Positions 17,785-25,159 are shown, counted from the stretch's first letter. The stretch: DNA of 34,407 nucleotides from UBA3210 sp963623095 (GCA_963623095.1 CAVFKD010000017.1:1-34407), one strand, 5' to 3'. Numbers and translations: made by a program. Notes: generated by a model from the sequence alone, not told the origin.

Positions 17785-18261
17785 TTAAGCTTCGTATGTG
17801 TAGTATGCAGAAACTAATGTACCGATAATTGCGAAGATTGCAACTAAGATAGAACCTGCTGCTAAGCCATAATTTGAGAATGAAGCCCAGTCTGAATTGC
17901 CAATAACTGTGTTAATTTTACCACCAGCTACCATTGGTGTGAACCATGCGAAGATTGCTGTGTATAAGAAACATACTGTTGCAACAATTCCACCGATTTT
18001 ACCTTTGACAAATAATGATACAACTGCACCAGCAATAGGTAAGAATAATGCTAATACTAACCAAATGCAGAATGTGACATCAAAACTTCCAAATGAACCA
18101 AAACCTGCTAATTGTCCGCCGAATGCACATGTGAACATATTAACATATGTATCTCCACCGATTGCTTGGATAAAACCCATACCAATGATAATTGCTGCAA
18201 TTGCAATTAAGCAGAATGGTACAAATTTTAAAAAGCCTTTAATACTTTTCTTTTTTGCCAT
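17785..18261 (-). CDS. Four-helix membrane protein, paralog B
   Basis: A 158-residue paralog of the gene at 17167-17631, again of unrecognised family. A basic N-terminus (AKKKSIKG) precedes four predicted membrane segments. The shared blocks are YVNMFTCAFGG, CFLYTAIFAWFTPMVAG and WASFSNYGLAAGS. It differs mainly in the loop after the FGG block and in the C-terminus. AAGGAG precedes the ATG. The dense Gly/Ala helices and lack of charged residues in the membrane give no clear transport motif. Confidence 0.8.
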   Translation of the reverse strand: MAKKKSIKGFLKFVPFCLIAIAAIIIGMGFIQAIGGDTYVNMFTCAFGGQLAGFGSFGSFDVTFCIWLVLALFLPIAGAVVSLFVKGKIGGIVATVCFLYTAIFAWFTPMVAGGKINTVIGNSDWASFSNYGLAAGSILVAIFAIIGTLVSAYYTYEA

Positions 18262-18286
18262 TTTTAAATATCTCCTTTGTGTTTAT

Positions 18287-18315
18287 ATTCTACCATTTAA
18301 AATTATAAAACGATA
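18287..18315 (-). promoter_or_regulatory. Promoter of membrane protein paralog B
   Basis: Extended -10 TGGTAGAAT on the minus strand (TAGAAT at 18287-18292), inside AAATGGTAGAATATA, which is almost the same as at paralog A. The -35 region is weak. Confidence 0.45.
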
Positions 18316-18337
18316 GACTTTTTAGTTAAAAACTCTT

Positions 18338-18365
18338 AATTTACATACGTTACGATGTGTAAATT
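18338..18365. repeat. Inverted repeat in the divergent region
   Basis: AATTTACA (18338-18345) and TGTAAATT (18358-18365) form 8-bp arms around 12 bp. It lies between paralog B and the methyltransferase gene and could be an operator for either. Its significance is uncertain. Confidence 0.35.
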
Positions 18366-18430
18366 GAAAATAATATTATTTAATTCGATATTTAAATGTG
18401 TTTAAATTATTTTAGTTTAAGAGGTGAACT

Positions 18431-19234
18431 ATGAATTTCCAAAGAACTAATACTAAATTAACATTACTTGAAGATTATTATTCACATTTTGATGAAGATC
18501 ATCGTTTGAAAACAAGACATGGACAAGTAGAATTCATTGTTTCAATGAAATATATTGAAGATGTATTAAATAGTGATTTATCTAAAAAGATTATTGATAT
18601 AGGTGCAGGTACAGGTGCGTATAGTATTTATTTATTAAATAAAGGCTATGATGTTACAAGTGTAGAATTGGTACAACATAATATCGATGTATTTAAACAA
18701 AATTGTTCAAAGGCTAATGTTATACAAGGCAATGCTTTAGATTTATCTTTTATTGAAGATAATTCTTTTGATGTAACTATTCTTTTTGGACCTATGTATC
18801 ATTTATTAAAGAAAGAAGAAAAGATTAAAGCATTAACTGAAGCAAAAAGAGTAACTAAAAAAGATGGTATTATCATCACTTCATATTATATGAATGAATA
18901 CGCGATTATTACTTATGGCATAATCAAAAAACATCTATTAGAAGCAAAACAAAATAATCAAATAGATGATTCATTCCATATGTTGAATTTAGAAAATGAT
19001 CTTTATTCTATGGTTAGAATTGAAGATATTGATGAATTTAATAATGCTGTTGGATTAGAAAGAATTAAGATAATCGCAAGTGATGGACCAAGTAATTATT
19101 TAAGAAGAGAATTAAATGCATTAAGTGAAGAAGAATATAAACTCTTTATTGAATATCAATTATCAACATGTGAAAGAAAAGATTTATTAGGTGCTTCTAC
19201 TCATTTAGTGGATATTGTAAAAGTGAAGAAATAA
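18431..19234 (+). CDS. Class I SAM-dependent methyltransferase
   Basis: A 267-residue Rossmann-fold methyltransferase. The SAM-binding motif I reads IIDIGAGTGAYSIYLL (about residues 57-72), followed by VELVQHN with the acidic ribose-binding residue. Motif IV is SFDVTILFGPMYHLL. The layout fits small-molecule methyltransferases of the Methyltransf_11/25 type. The substrate cannot be told from sequence. AAGAGGTG precedes the ATG. It is followed by kptA after 14 bp, so the two are likely co-transcribed. Confidence 0.85.
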   Translation: MNFQRTNTKLTLLEDYYSHFDEDHRLKTRHGQVEFIVSMKYIEDVLNSDLSKKIIDIGAGTGAYSIYLLNKGYDVTSVELVQHNIDVFKQNCSKANVIQGNALDLSFIEDNSFDVTILFGPMYHLLKKEEKIKALTEAKRVTKKDGIIITSYYMNEYAIITYGIIKKHLLEAKQNNQIDDSFHMLNLENDLYSMVRIEDIDEFNNAVGLERIKIIASDGPSNYLRRELNALSEEEYKLFIEYQLSTCERKDLLGASTHLVDIVKVKK

Positions 19235-19248
19235 GAGGTGAAATGAAT

Positions 19249-19791
19249 ATGGACTATATGAAATTATCAAAAGAAGTGTCTTATGCATTAAGACACGCAC
19301 CATGGGAATATGAATTAGAATTAGATGAAGAAGGTTTTGTACCTATTGATCAGTTATTACATTCATTAAATTCATCGAATGAATATGATAGAGATATAAC
19401 TAAAGAAGATTTAGAATATATCATTTTAAATTCTGATAAGAAAAGACATGAAATTATAGGTGACAAAATAAGAGCTTTATATGGTCATTCTGTACCAAAT
19501 AAAATAGAAAAAACTAAAGCTTTACCACCAGATATTCTATATCATGGAACCGCTAATAGATTTGTTGATTCTATTTTAAAAGATGGCCTTTTACCAATGA
19601 ATAGACAATATGTTCATTTATCTGTTGATGTTGATACTGCAACATTGGTGGGTAAAAGAAGAGATGATAAGCCTGTTATTTTAAAAATAGATGCTAAAAA
19701 AGCAAGTGAAGATGGCATTGTATTTTATATTGGTAATGACAAGGTATGGTTAACTGATAAATTGCCTGCAAAATATATTACATTAAAATAA
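19249..19791 (+). CDS. kptA: RNA 2'-phosphotransferase (KptA/Tpt1 family)
   Basis: A 180-residue KptA homologue. In yeast Tpt1 removes the splice-junction 2'-phosphate from tRNA by transfer to NAD+. Bacteria lack that splicing pathway, so the natural substrate is unclear. The N-terminal lobe has LSKEVSYALRHAP with the conserved Arg-His pair and LELDEEGFVPIDQLL. The C-terminal ADP-ribosyltransferase-like lobe has LYHGTANRFVDSILKDGL, MNRQYVHLS and KVWLTDKLP. The ATG at 19249 is chosen because GAGGTG lies 8 nt upstream; the in-frame ATG at 19243 would be only 2 nt from it. Confidence 0.92.
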   Translation: MDYMKLSKEVSYALRHAPWEYELELDEEGFVPIDQLLHSLNSSNEYDRDITKEDLEYIILNSDKKRHEIIGDKIRALYGHSVPNKIEKTKALPPDILYHGTANRFVDSILKDGLLPMNRQYVHLSVDVDTATLVGKRRDDKPVILKIDAKKASEDGIVFYIGNDKVWLTDKLPAKYITLK

Positions 19792-19813
19792 ATTTAATTA
19801 TGTTGTCGGGCCA

Positions 19814-19832
19814 GAGACATTAAACCTGTCTC
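19814..19832 (+). other. Hairpin in the kptA 3' region
   Basis: GAGACA (19814-19819) and TGTCTC (19827-19832) form a perfect 6-bp stem. Downstream, GCAGT (19836-19840) could pair with ACTGC in the terminator's right arm, which would be an alternative fold. I recognise no known riboswitch or RNA family. Confidence 0.35.
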
Positions 19833-19858
19833 ATTGCAGTCTAAACTTTGTAAAATGA

Positions 19859-19892
19859 TGAAAGAGGTAGTAATAAAACTGCCTCTTTTTTG
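19859..19892 (+). terminator. Terminator after kptA
   Basis: GAAAGAGGTAG and CTGCCTCTTT pair over about 10 bp with one U-G pair (left arm from 19860, right arm ending at 19889), followed by a T-run. It lies about 70 bp after the kptA stop, further than other terminators here. Confidence 0.8.
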
Positions 19893-19900
19893 TTTCTTAT

Positions 19901-19928
19901 AAATATCGATATAAAAATATCGATATTT
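19901..19928. repeat. Perfect 12-bp inverted repeat with two TATCGATA boxes
   Basis: AAATATCGATAT (19901-19912) and ATATCGATATTT (19917-19928) are separated by AAAA. Each arm contains the self-complementary box TATCGATA, so two dimer sites 16 bp apart centre to centre are possible. It lies 115-142 bp before the flavin reductase start, upstream of its putative promoter. Candidate operator for an unknown regulator. Confidence 0.6.
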
Positions 19929-19972
19929 TCATTATTCACTTGAATAAATAATTTTTTAAAACTACAATTAAA

Positions 19973-20000
19973 TTGTTTATAAACATGTCAAAGACATAAT
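19973..20000 (+). promoter_or_regulatory. Possible promoter of the flavin reductase operon
   Basis: TTGTTT (19973-19978) and CATAAT (19995-20000) are 16 bp apart. Two small palindromes, GTTTATAAAC (19975-19984) and ATGTC-AAA-GACAT (19985-19997), fill the spacer and could bind a regulator. Confidence 0.4.
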
Positions 20001-20042
20001 AAATCTTTAACATATTTTAAAACTCACTTAGGAGGATAATAT

Positions 20043-20972
20043 ATGAAAAGTGGTTTTAAAAATTTAGATCCAAAAGATAATTTTTATCAAACATCTTTAT
20101 TTTTTCCAATGCCAGTTGTAATGATTGGTACTTTGACTGAAGATGGTAAGACAACTTTAGGTCCTTACTCATTAGTCGCACCTTACTATATCGCAGGTAA
20201 AGGATATTATGCGATGTTACTTGAATGTAGAAATTCATCTAATACCGCGCAAAACATTTTAAGAACAGGTAAATGTACTTTAAACTTTATTCCTGATGAT
20301 TCAAAAATGTTTAAAGAAGCAGTCCGTATGGGCTGGCCAGGAGATAAGCCTGAAGAAAAAATGAAAGATTGTAAATTTCATTTAGTAGATACTCAATCAC
20401 AAGAAGAACATCCAGATGAAAAATATCCTCAAGCTGTGGAAGAAGCATTCCAAGTTGTTGAATGTACATGGATGAAAGAATTAGATAATGCACAAGATGA
20501 TAAACCAGGTCAATTAGATGGTTATGAAGGACCATATCATGATTTCAATGGTATTACTTCTAAATTTGGCGCTCATTTTATCTTACGTATTGATCATATC
20601 GATATGAAAGAAAAATATTGGAATTCCATTGTTAACGGCGTTAATTCACGTAATTTCCCACGTGTACCAGTAGATTATGGTTATCGTGATTCTAAAAACT
20701 TCTGGTGCTCAAAATTCAAAAGACCTAAGGGTGAAATGTTACCTATGAGAGAAACAAGTATTTCATCTGTTAGATATGCGGCAGAAAGAATTCAAACTGA
20801 TGTTAAATTCACAGATGATGCACTCGCAAAACTTGTTAAGGTTCCTAGAATCTTCTTACCTACTGCATTAAAAGGTTGTATTAAGTGGGCAGAAGAAAAT
20901 AATTGCAAATTAATCACAGAAAAAGAAATGGCAATTATTAACGATAAACGTGCAAAAGAAAAACAAAAATAG
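20043..20972 (+). CDS. Flavin reductase-like protein with C-terminal PCP_red-like domain
   Basis: A 309-residue protein. The N-terminal half is an FMN-binding split barrel of the flavin reductase/flavoredoxin type: FPMPVVMIGTLTEDGKTTL, PYSLVAPYYIAG and NSSNTAQNILRTGKC. The C-terminal 50 residues (about 255-305) read FTDDALAKLVKVPRIFLP, then IKWAEENNCKLITEKEM. This pattern closely fits the PCP_red domain (PF08369) known from protochlorophyllide reductase subunits and other reductases, which I infer from the spacing of Leu, Val-Pro, Ala and Ile-Thr. TAGGAGGA lies 6 nt before the ATG. It is the first gene of a tightly packed four-gene operon. Confidence 0.8.
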   Translation: MKSGFKNLDPKDNFYQTSLFFPMPVVMIGTLTEDGKTTLGPYSLVAPYYIAGKGYYAMLLECRNSSNTAQNILRTGKCTLNFIPDDSKMFKEAVRMGWPGDKPEEKMKDCKFHLVDTQSQEEHPDEKYPQAVEEAFQVVECTWMKELDNAQDDKPGQLDGYEGPYHDFNGITSKFGAHFILRIDHIDMKEKYWNSIVNGVNSRNFPRVPVDYGYRDSKNFWCSKFKRPKGEMLPMRETSISSVRYAAERIQTDVKFTDDALAKLVKVPRIFLPTALKGCIKWAEENNCKLITEKEMAIINDKRAKEKQK

Positions 20973-20992
20973 ATAGGAGATATATATTGATT

Positions 20993-21847
20993 ATGAAAGT
21001 TGCAGTCGCAGGTGGTTTTGGACATCTTGGTTATGATGTTTTAAAACAAGCAATTGAAAAAGGATATGAAACAGTTGCGTTAGATTTAAATGAAAAAGAT
21101 GTACCTGAAAAAGGTAAATATGTTTTCCATAAAATTGATGTAACTAATAAAGAAACATTAAAAGGTACTCTTGAAGGAGTAGATGTTGTTGTTTCTACAG
21201 TAGGTTTAGTTTCTAAATCTGCGAAATTAACTAATTATGATATTGATTTAAATGGTAATTTAAATTTATTAGAAGAAGCTAAAGCTAGCGGAGTAAAGAA
21301 GTTTGTTTATGTTTCTGTTATTCATGCAGAAAGTGCTCCTGATGTACCTATGCTTGATGCAAAAGCAAAATTCGAAGAAAAATTAAAAGAATCAGGTTTA
21401 GCGTATTCCATTGTTAGACCTACAGGTTATTTCTATGATATCGCTCATGTATTTATGCCTATGATTGAAAAAGGTAAAGTATCATTACTTGGACATAAAG
21501 ATTATCCAGTTAATGTTATTGATACTCCAGATCTTGCTTCATTCATCATTGAAAAGGTTGGTGAAGAAGGTAATTCATTCAATGAAATCGGCGGTAAAGA
21601 AGTATATACATATAAAGAAATCGCAACTATGTTTTTCAATGCTGCAGGTAAAAAAGTAAAGATTTCAAGAGCCCCAACATTCTTATTTGATTTAATTATT
21701 AAGAAAGCAAGTAAGAAGAATGATGGTTCAGAAGCAATTATTCGTTTTAGTAAATGGACTTTAACTCATGCGATGGAAGGAGACACTAAATATGGTGAAA
21801 GATCCTTCAAGGAGTATATAAATTCCCTTTATAAGAAAGGAGAATAA
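20993..21847 (+). CDS. Atypical short-chain dehydrogenase, NmrA/SDR5 type
   Basis: A 284-residue NAD(P)-binding protein. The Rossmann fingerprint VAVAGGFGHLGYDVL is at the N-terminus. DVVVSTVGLVSKSAK and KKFVYVSVIHAES follow, and VRPTGYFYD stands where the substrate pocket starts. The usual YxxxK pair is not evident, as in atypical SDRs of the NmrA group, which may reduce substrates or only sense NAD(P)H. AGGAGA is 6 nt from a TTG at 20987 and 12 nt from the ATG at 20993; the ATG better fits the family N-terminus but the TTG is possible. It lies between the flavin reductase and DUF1295 genes, 20 bp and 2 bp away. Confidence 0.85.
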   Translation: MKVAVAGGFGHLGYDVLKQAIEKGYETVALDLNEKDVPEKGKYVFHKIDVTNKETLKGTLEGVDVVVSTVGLVSKSAKLTNYDIDLNGNLNLLEEAKASGVKKFVYVSVIHAESAPDVPMLDAKAKFEEKLKESGLAYSIVRPTGYFYDIAHVFMPMIEKGKVSLLGHKDYPVNVIDTPDLASFIIEKVGEEGNSFNEIGGKEVYTYKEIATMFFNAAGKKVKISRAPTFLFDLIIKKASKKNDGSEAIIRFSKWTLTHAMEGDTKYGERSFKEYINSLYKKGE

Positions 21848-21849
21848 CT

Positions 21850-22704
21850 ATGTTAGAATCTTCAGGAGCATTTTGGATTTTAGTAGCCATTTGCTTTGGT
21901 ATTGCTTTACTTCTTTCTTCTATTGGATTTAAGAAGTTTGTTTATTTCCTTTCTATTGGTTATGGATTCGCAGTCCTTGGTATTGGTATTTTCTTAATTG
22001 TATGTAGTATTGGTAAATTTGAATTATTCAATATCTATAATGCTGGATTTGTTAATTATATCTTAGGTGCATTATTAATCTTATATGGATGCCGTTTATC
22101 TGGCTTCTTACTATTTAGAGAAATTAAGAGCTTAAGCTATCGTAAAACTCTCGCGAATGCGACAGGTAAACAAGAAAAAAGCATGCCTTTCTTTGTTAAA
22201 TTAACAATTTGGTTATCAGTTGGTGTTTTATATGTAATGCAAACTTATCCAGTTATTTTAAGAGTAGGTGGTTCTTATCCATCTACTGGTACAAGTATGA
22301 TCGCTCCTATAATTGGTGCATGTATTGCCTTTATAGGATTATTAATTGAAACTGTCGCAGATTTACAAAAGAGCGCAGCAAAAAAGATTTCAAATACATT
22401 TGTTTCAACAGGTTTATATAAATTTGTTAGATGCCCTAACTATTTAGGAGAAATCATCTTCTGGACTGGTATATTTGTTTCAGGTGTAGATATTTATGGT
22501 TCATCTTGGGCAAGTTGGGTAATTGCAATTTTAGGTTATATCTTAATTGTTTATGTTATGTTAAGCAGCGCAAAACGCTTAGAAAAACGTCAAAATAAAA
22601 ATTATGGTAGCGATCCTAAATACCAAGAATATGTTAAGAAAACTCCTATTTTAATGCATTTAGTACCTCTTAAATCATTAGAAAATATGAAATGGATTGT
22701 ATAA
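21850..22704 (+). CDS. DUF1295 / steroid 5-alpha-reductase-like membrane enzyme
   Basis: A 284-residue protein with about seven membrane segments. The C-terminal block STGLYKFVRCPNYLGEIIFW is the hallmark of DUF1295 and isoprenylcysteine methyltransferase-like proteins, related to steroid 5-alpha-reductases that use NADPH in the membrane. The usual motif is RHPNY; here it is RCPNY, with Cys in place of His. KYQEYVKKTP near the end is also typical. AAAGGAG lies 8 nt before the ATG, 2 bp after the SDR stop. Together with the reductases upstream it probably acts on a lipid-like or ring substrate. That substrate is not known. Confidence 0.83.
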   Translation: MLESSGAFWILVAICFGIALLLSSIGFKKFVYFLSIGYGFAVLGIGIFLIVCSIGKFELFNIYNAGFVNYILGALLILYGCRLSGFLLFREIKSLSYRKTLANATGKQEKSMPFFVKLTIWLSVGVLYVMQTYPVILRVGGSYPSTGTSMIAPIIGACIAFIGLLIETVADLQKSAAKKISNTFVSTGLYKFVRCPNYLGEIIFWTGIFVSGVDIYGSSWASWVIAILGYILIVYVMLSSAKRLEKRQNKNYGSDPKYQEYVKKTPILMHLVPLKSLENMKWIV

Positions 22705-22705
22705 T

Positions 22706-23437
22706 ATGGTTAATTTATTAACTGAATTTAAAGATGCACCTCAATATGGAATGATATTACAAGGATTATATGATTTAATCCCAGTTATATTATTCATGCT
22801 TGGAAGTATCATCTTATTAAAAACATTATACGATAAAATGGTTAAAGGTAATTATTGCTTATTATGCGCAGGTAGCGTAATGGTATTTTGTGCCGGTGTA
22901 TTAAAAGCATTACATAAAATCATTATGGGTATCTTTAGAGTGGATTATGTTATCTTAGATAAACAATTTACTCCAACTCAATCAATTGGCTTCTTATTAT
23001 TATTTTTAGCCTTAATTGGTATGTTTACTTCATATAACACTAATCATATTTCTAAAACTACAAAAGCATCTGCATGTGCTTTACCAATACTTTCTATATT
23101 CTTCCTTGATGAAGTTAAATATGGTGATTCTGGTTTACCAGCATTCACAAATGCATGGCCTTTCTTATCTGTTATGATATTAGGCGCGGCAGGATTCTTA
23201 GTAATGTTAGTTATTATTTCATTCAAGATGAAATGTAAATTAGAAGCTATCTTATTTATGATCGCGATTGTCTTAATGGTAGGAATGGGATATTTATCTA
23301 CAAAGCGTGGTTATGATGGAGCATGGTATCAAATAACATGTAATGTATGTTATCAAGGTGTCTATTTTGTTGGTTGCTTACTTTTAAAGAAACATGGATT
23401 AAAAGAAGCTGATTTATTTACTAAAAAAGAAAATTAA
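22706..23437 (+). CDS. Multipass membrane protein of unknown function
   Basis: I do not recognise this 243-residue protein. It has six or seven hydrophobic segments (for example LIPVILFMLGSIILL, IGFLLLFLALIGMF, FLSVMILGAAGFLVMLVII and LEAILFMIAIVLMVGMGYL) and several Cys in or near the membrane. The ATG at 22706 follows the DUF1295 stop after 1 bp and has no Shine-Dalgarno sequence, so it is probably translationally coupled. A TTG at 22697 would overlap the previous gene. Its fixed place at the end of the redox operon suggests a membrane partner or a transporter of the product. Confidence 0.8.
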   Translation: MVNLLTEFKDAPQYGMILQGLYDLIPVILFMLGSIILLKTLYDKMVKGNYCLLCAGSVMVFCAGVLKALHKIIMGIFRVDYVILDKQFTPTQSIGFLLLFLALIGMFTSYNTNHISKTTKASACALPILSIFFLDEVKYGDSGLPAFTNAWPFLSVMILGAAGFLVMLVIISFKMKCKLEAILFMIAIVLMVGMGYLSTKRGYDGAWYQITCNVCYQGVYFVGCLLLKKHGLKEADLFTKKEN

Positions 23438-23443
23438 TATTTC

Positions 23444-23476
23444 AAGATGTTAGGCTTATAACTTAACATCTTTTTT
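23444..23476 (+). terminator. Terminator of the redox operon
   Basis: AAGATGTTA (23444-23452) and TAACATCTT (23464-23472) form a perfect 9-bp stem followed by TTTT, 7 bp after the last stop codon. Confidence 0.85.
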
Positions 23477-23480
23477 CTTG

Positions 23481-23600
23481 GATAAAAGTGGTCCACGGTG
23501 GGAGAATGTGGCCTTAAGTTTTCTAAAGTGGTCTAATGTGGGACAGTGTGGTCTATCCTACTTTAAAGTGGACAAAAGTGGGCAGGAGTGGACAAAGTGA
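23481..23600 (+). repeat. Three 40-bp units with GTGG phased every 10 bp
   Basis: GTGG occurs at 23488, 23498, 23508; 23528, 23538, 23548; and 23568, 23578, 23588. Within each unit the boxes are exactly 10 bp apart, and units repeat at exactly 40 bp (23481-23520, 23521-23560, 23561-23600). Other shared positions are TAAAGTGG at the start of each unit and a G-rich middle box. The array sits between two convergent terminators, has no open reading frame or evident promoter, and is much more G-rich than its surroundings. The 40-bp period is not a multiple of three, which speaks against coding. Confidence 0.85.
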
Positions 23601-23601
23601 A

Positions 23602-23639
23602 TATAAAAAAACGAAGCTCATTAATTTGAACTTCGTTTT
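23602..23639 (-). terminator. Terminator of the unknown lipoprotein gene
   Basis: On the minus strand AAAACGAAGTTC and GAGCTTCGTTTT (23628-23639 and 23608-23619) pair over 12 bp with one U-G pair. The loop is 8 nt and a T-run follows. The stop of the gene is 20 bp upstream. Confidence 0.85.
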
Positions 23640-23659
23640 AATTTGTTAATTATAAGTTA

Positions 23660-25006
23660 TTAAGCGATTGCTTTTACTGTTGGAGTTGGTACAGCAGGAA
23701 GATCTGCTTTTGCTTTAGCGTCGAAATCAAATGAATAACTTGCTGTAAATGATAATTCACTGATATTGATAGAAGCATAAGTTCTAATATAGTTACCATT
23801 ATCATATTCTGTCATAAAAGGTAAGTTTTCTGCTTTAAAGTCTGCAACTTTGAATTCTTCTTTAACACCTGTTAATAAATTATCTTTAACTGTGAATGTT
23901 AATGCTTGTTCAACATTGATATTAGCTAAATATGTATCAATGATAGTAGTGATTTGGCTAAATACCTTTGTGATAGTTTGAGTTTGTGTTGGTTCTTGTT
24001 CAATTGCGTATTGTTTGCAAGCTTCAACAGATGCTTTAACTGCAGTAATTAAATTTGCGTAATTTAATGCATATTTATAATTTGTAACACCTTTTGATGT
24101 TTCTTTAGTAATTGTAATAATTTCTGCATCTTTGATGATTGTTAATACTTTTTCAATCATTGTCTTAATTTTAGTCTTTGTTGCTTCATCAACTTTTTGA
24201 CCATAAATTGATGCGAAGATTTCGTAGATATCATCCGCGGTTAATTCTTCTTTTGTAGTTTGTTCGGAAGCTGATTTTAAAACATCACAAATGATATCAA
24301 TATATTTAATTTCATCTTCAGATAATTCAAGTATAACTGCGTATGCTTTAAGATCTGTTCTTAAAGATTCAATTCTTTCTGCAGTTGTTTCTTTTGTTAA
24401 TGCTTTATCAATAGAACCAATACCTGCAGCTAAATATGTATCATATTCTTTATATGTAAATGATGAACCTTTTTCTTCACCGTTGATATTCGCGTATGTA
24501 GTGCCTGCACCATCTTTTAATACAGCTTGAGCTTTGATATCTGCACCTTCGATTTCGCTATCAACTAATTTTTGGAAATCTTCTGATAAAGTTAATTTTG
24601 AATTTGCTTCAGCATAAGCATATGTATCATTAGTTTCTTTTTTAGAAGTTGAAGTTAATGATCTGTAATATGCTGTATCGAATGATAAGATTGCAGTTGC
24701 GTCTTGTGAAAGACTTTCATTTAATGTAATTGTTTTAGGTGTAGTAGTTGTAGTTACATCGTTATTAGTGATTGAATAAGTTGTTAAACTACCTTTTAAT
24801 GCTGCAGATAAACCTTCATTGAATGTAAATGCGAATTTATCTTTTTTGTATTCTTCTTCGAATTTATTTGTTGTTTTATTATTTACTTCTTTGATTTCTT
24901 CTTTATATACCTTTTGTTGTTCACTAGAAGTTAATCCGCCACATCCGACAAAACCAACTAAGGATGCAAGGACTAATCCTGATGATAAAAATAATTTCTT
25001 TTTCAT
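23660..25006 (-). CDS. Lipoprotein of unknown function
   Basis: A 448-residue lipoprotein I cannot assign. The lipobox is VGCG with Cys22. The mature protein is rich in Lys, Glu and Thr, with predicted helices (for example VDEATKTKIKTMIEKVLTII) between Thr-rich beta-like segments. The C-terminal 60 residues look like a beta-sandwich strand region. No enzymatic motif is visible. GGAGG precedes the ATG and the promoter is close to consensus, so expression may be high. A substrate-binding or surface structural role is possible but not shown. Confidence 0.8.
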   Translation of the reverse strand: MKKKLFLSSGLVLASLVGFVGCGGLTSSEQQKVYKEEIKEVNNKTTNKFEEEYKKDKFAFTFNEGLSAALKGSLTTYSITNNDVTTTTTPKTITLNESLSQDATAILSFDTAYYRSLTSTSKKETNDTYAYAEANSKLTLSEDFQKLVDSEIEGADIKAQAVLKDGAGTTYANINGEEKGSSFTYKEYDTYLAAGIGSIDKALTKETTAERIESLRTDLKAYAVILELSEDEIKYIDIICDVLKSASEQTTKEELTADDIYEIFASIYGQKVDEATKTKIKTMIEKVLTIIKDAEIITITKETSKGVTNYKYALNYANLITAVKASVEACKQYAIEQEPTQTQTITKVFSQITTIIDTYLANINVEQALTFTVKDNLLTGVKEEFKVADFKAENLPFMTEYDNGNYIRTYASINISELSFTASYSFDFDAKAKADLPAVPTPTVKAIA

Positions 25007-25030
25007 GTTTTAAACCTCCGTTTGCATGAT

Positions 25031-25048
25031 AGATATCTTTAGATATCT
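25031..25048 (-). other. Hairpin at the 5' end of the lipoprotein transcript
   Basis: AGATATC-TAAA-GATATCT on the minus strand is a perfect 7-bp inverted repeat starting close to the expected transcription start. It may stabilise the mRNA or bind a regulator. Confidence 0.4.
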
Positions 25049-25054
25049 TCTTTT

Positions 25055-25084
25055 ATTATAATTGTTTTAATTTATAAATGTCAA
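25055..25084 (-). promoter_or_regulatory. Near-consensus promoter of the unknown lipoprotein
   Basis: On the minus strand a perfect TTGACA (25079-25084) and a perfect TATAAT (25055-25060) are 18 bp apart. This is the best sigma-A-type promoter in the window. The leader is about 40 nt. Confidence 0.8.
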
Positions 25085-25159
25085 ATTACAATAATGCCTA
25101 TTTAATACGTAAATAGATAAAAAGATTTTCAAGTATAAGATATTAAATAAAAATTAGAA

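Noticed and set aside
19801..19860. tRNA or known small RNA gene
   Set aside because: The hairpin lacks a cloverleaf, and no conserved riboswitch core was recognised.
23481..23600. CRISPR array
   Set aside because: Units are imperfect, 40 bp long with internal 10-bp boxes, there are no unique spacers of even length between identical repeats, and no cas genes lie nearby.
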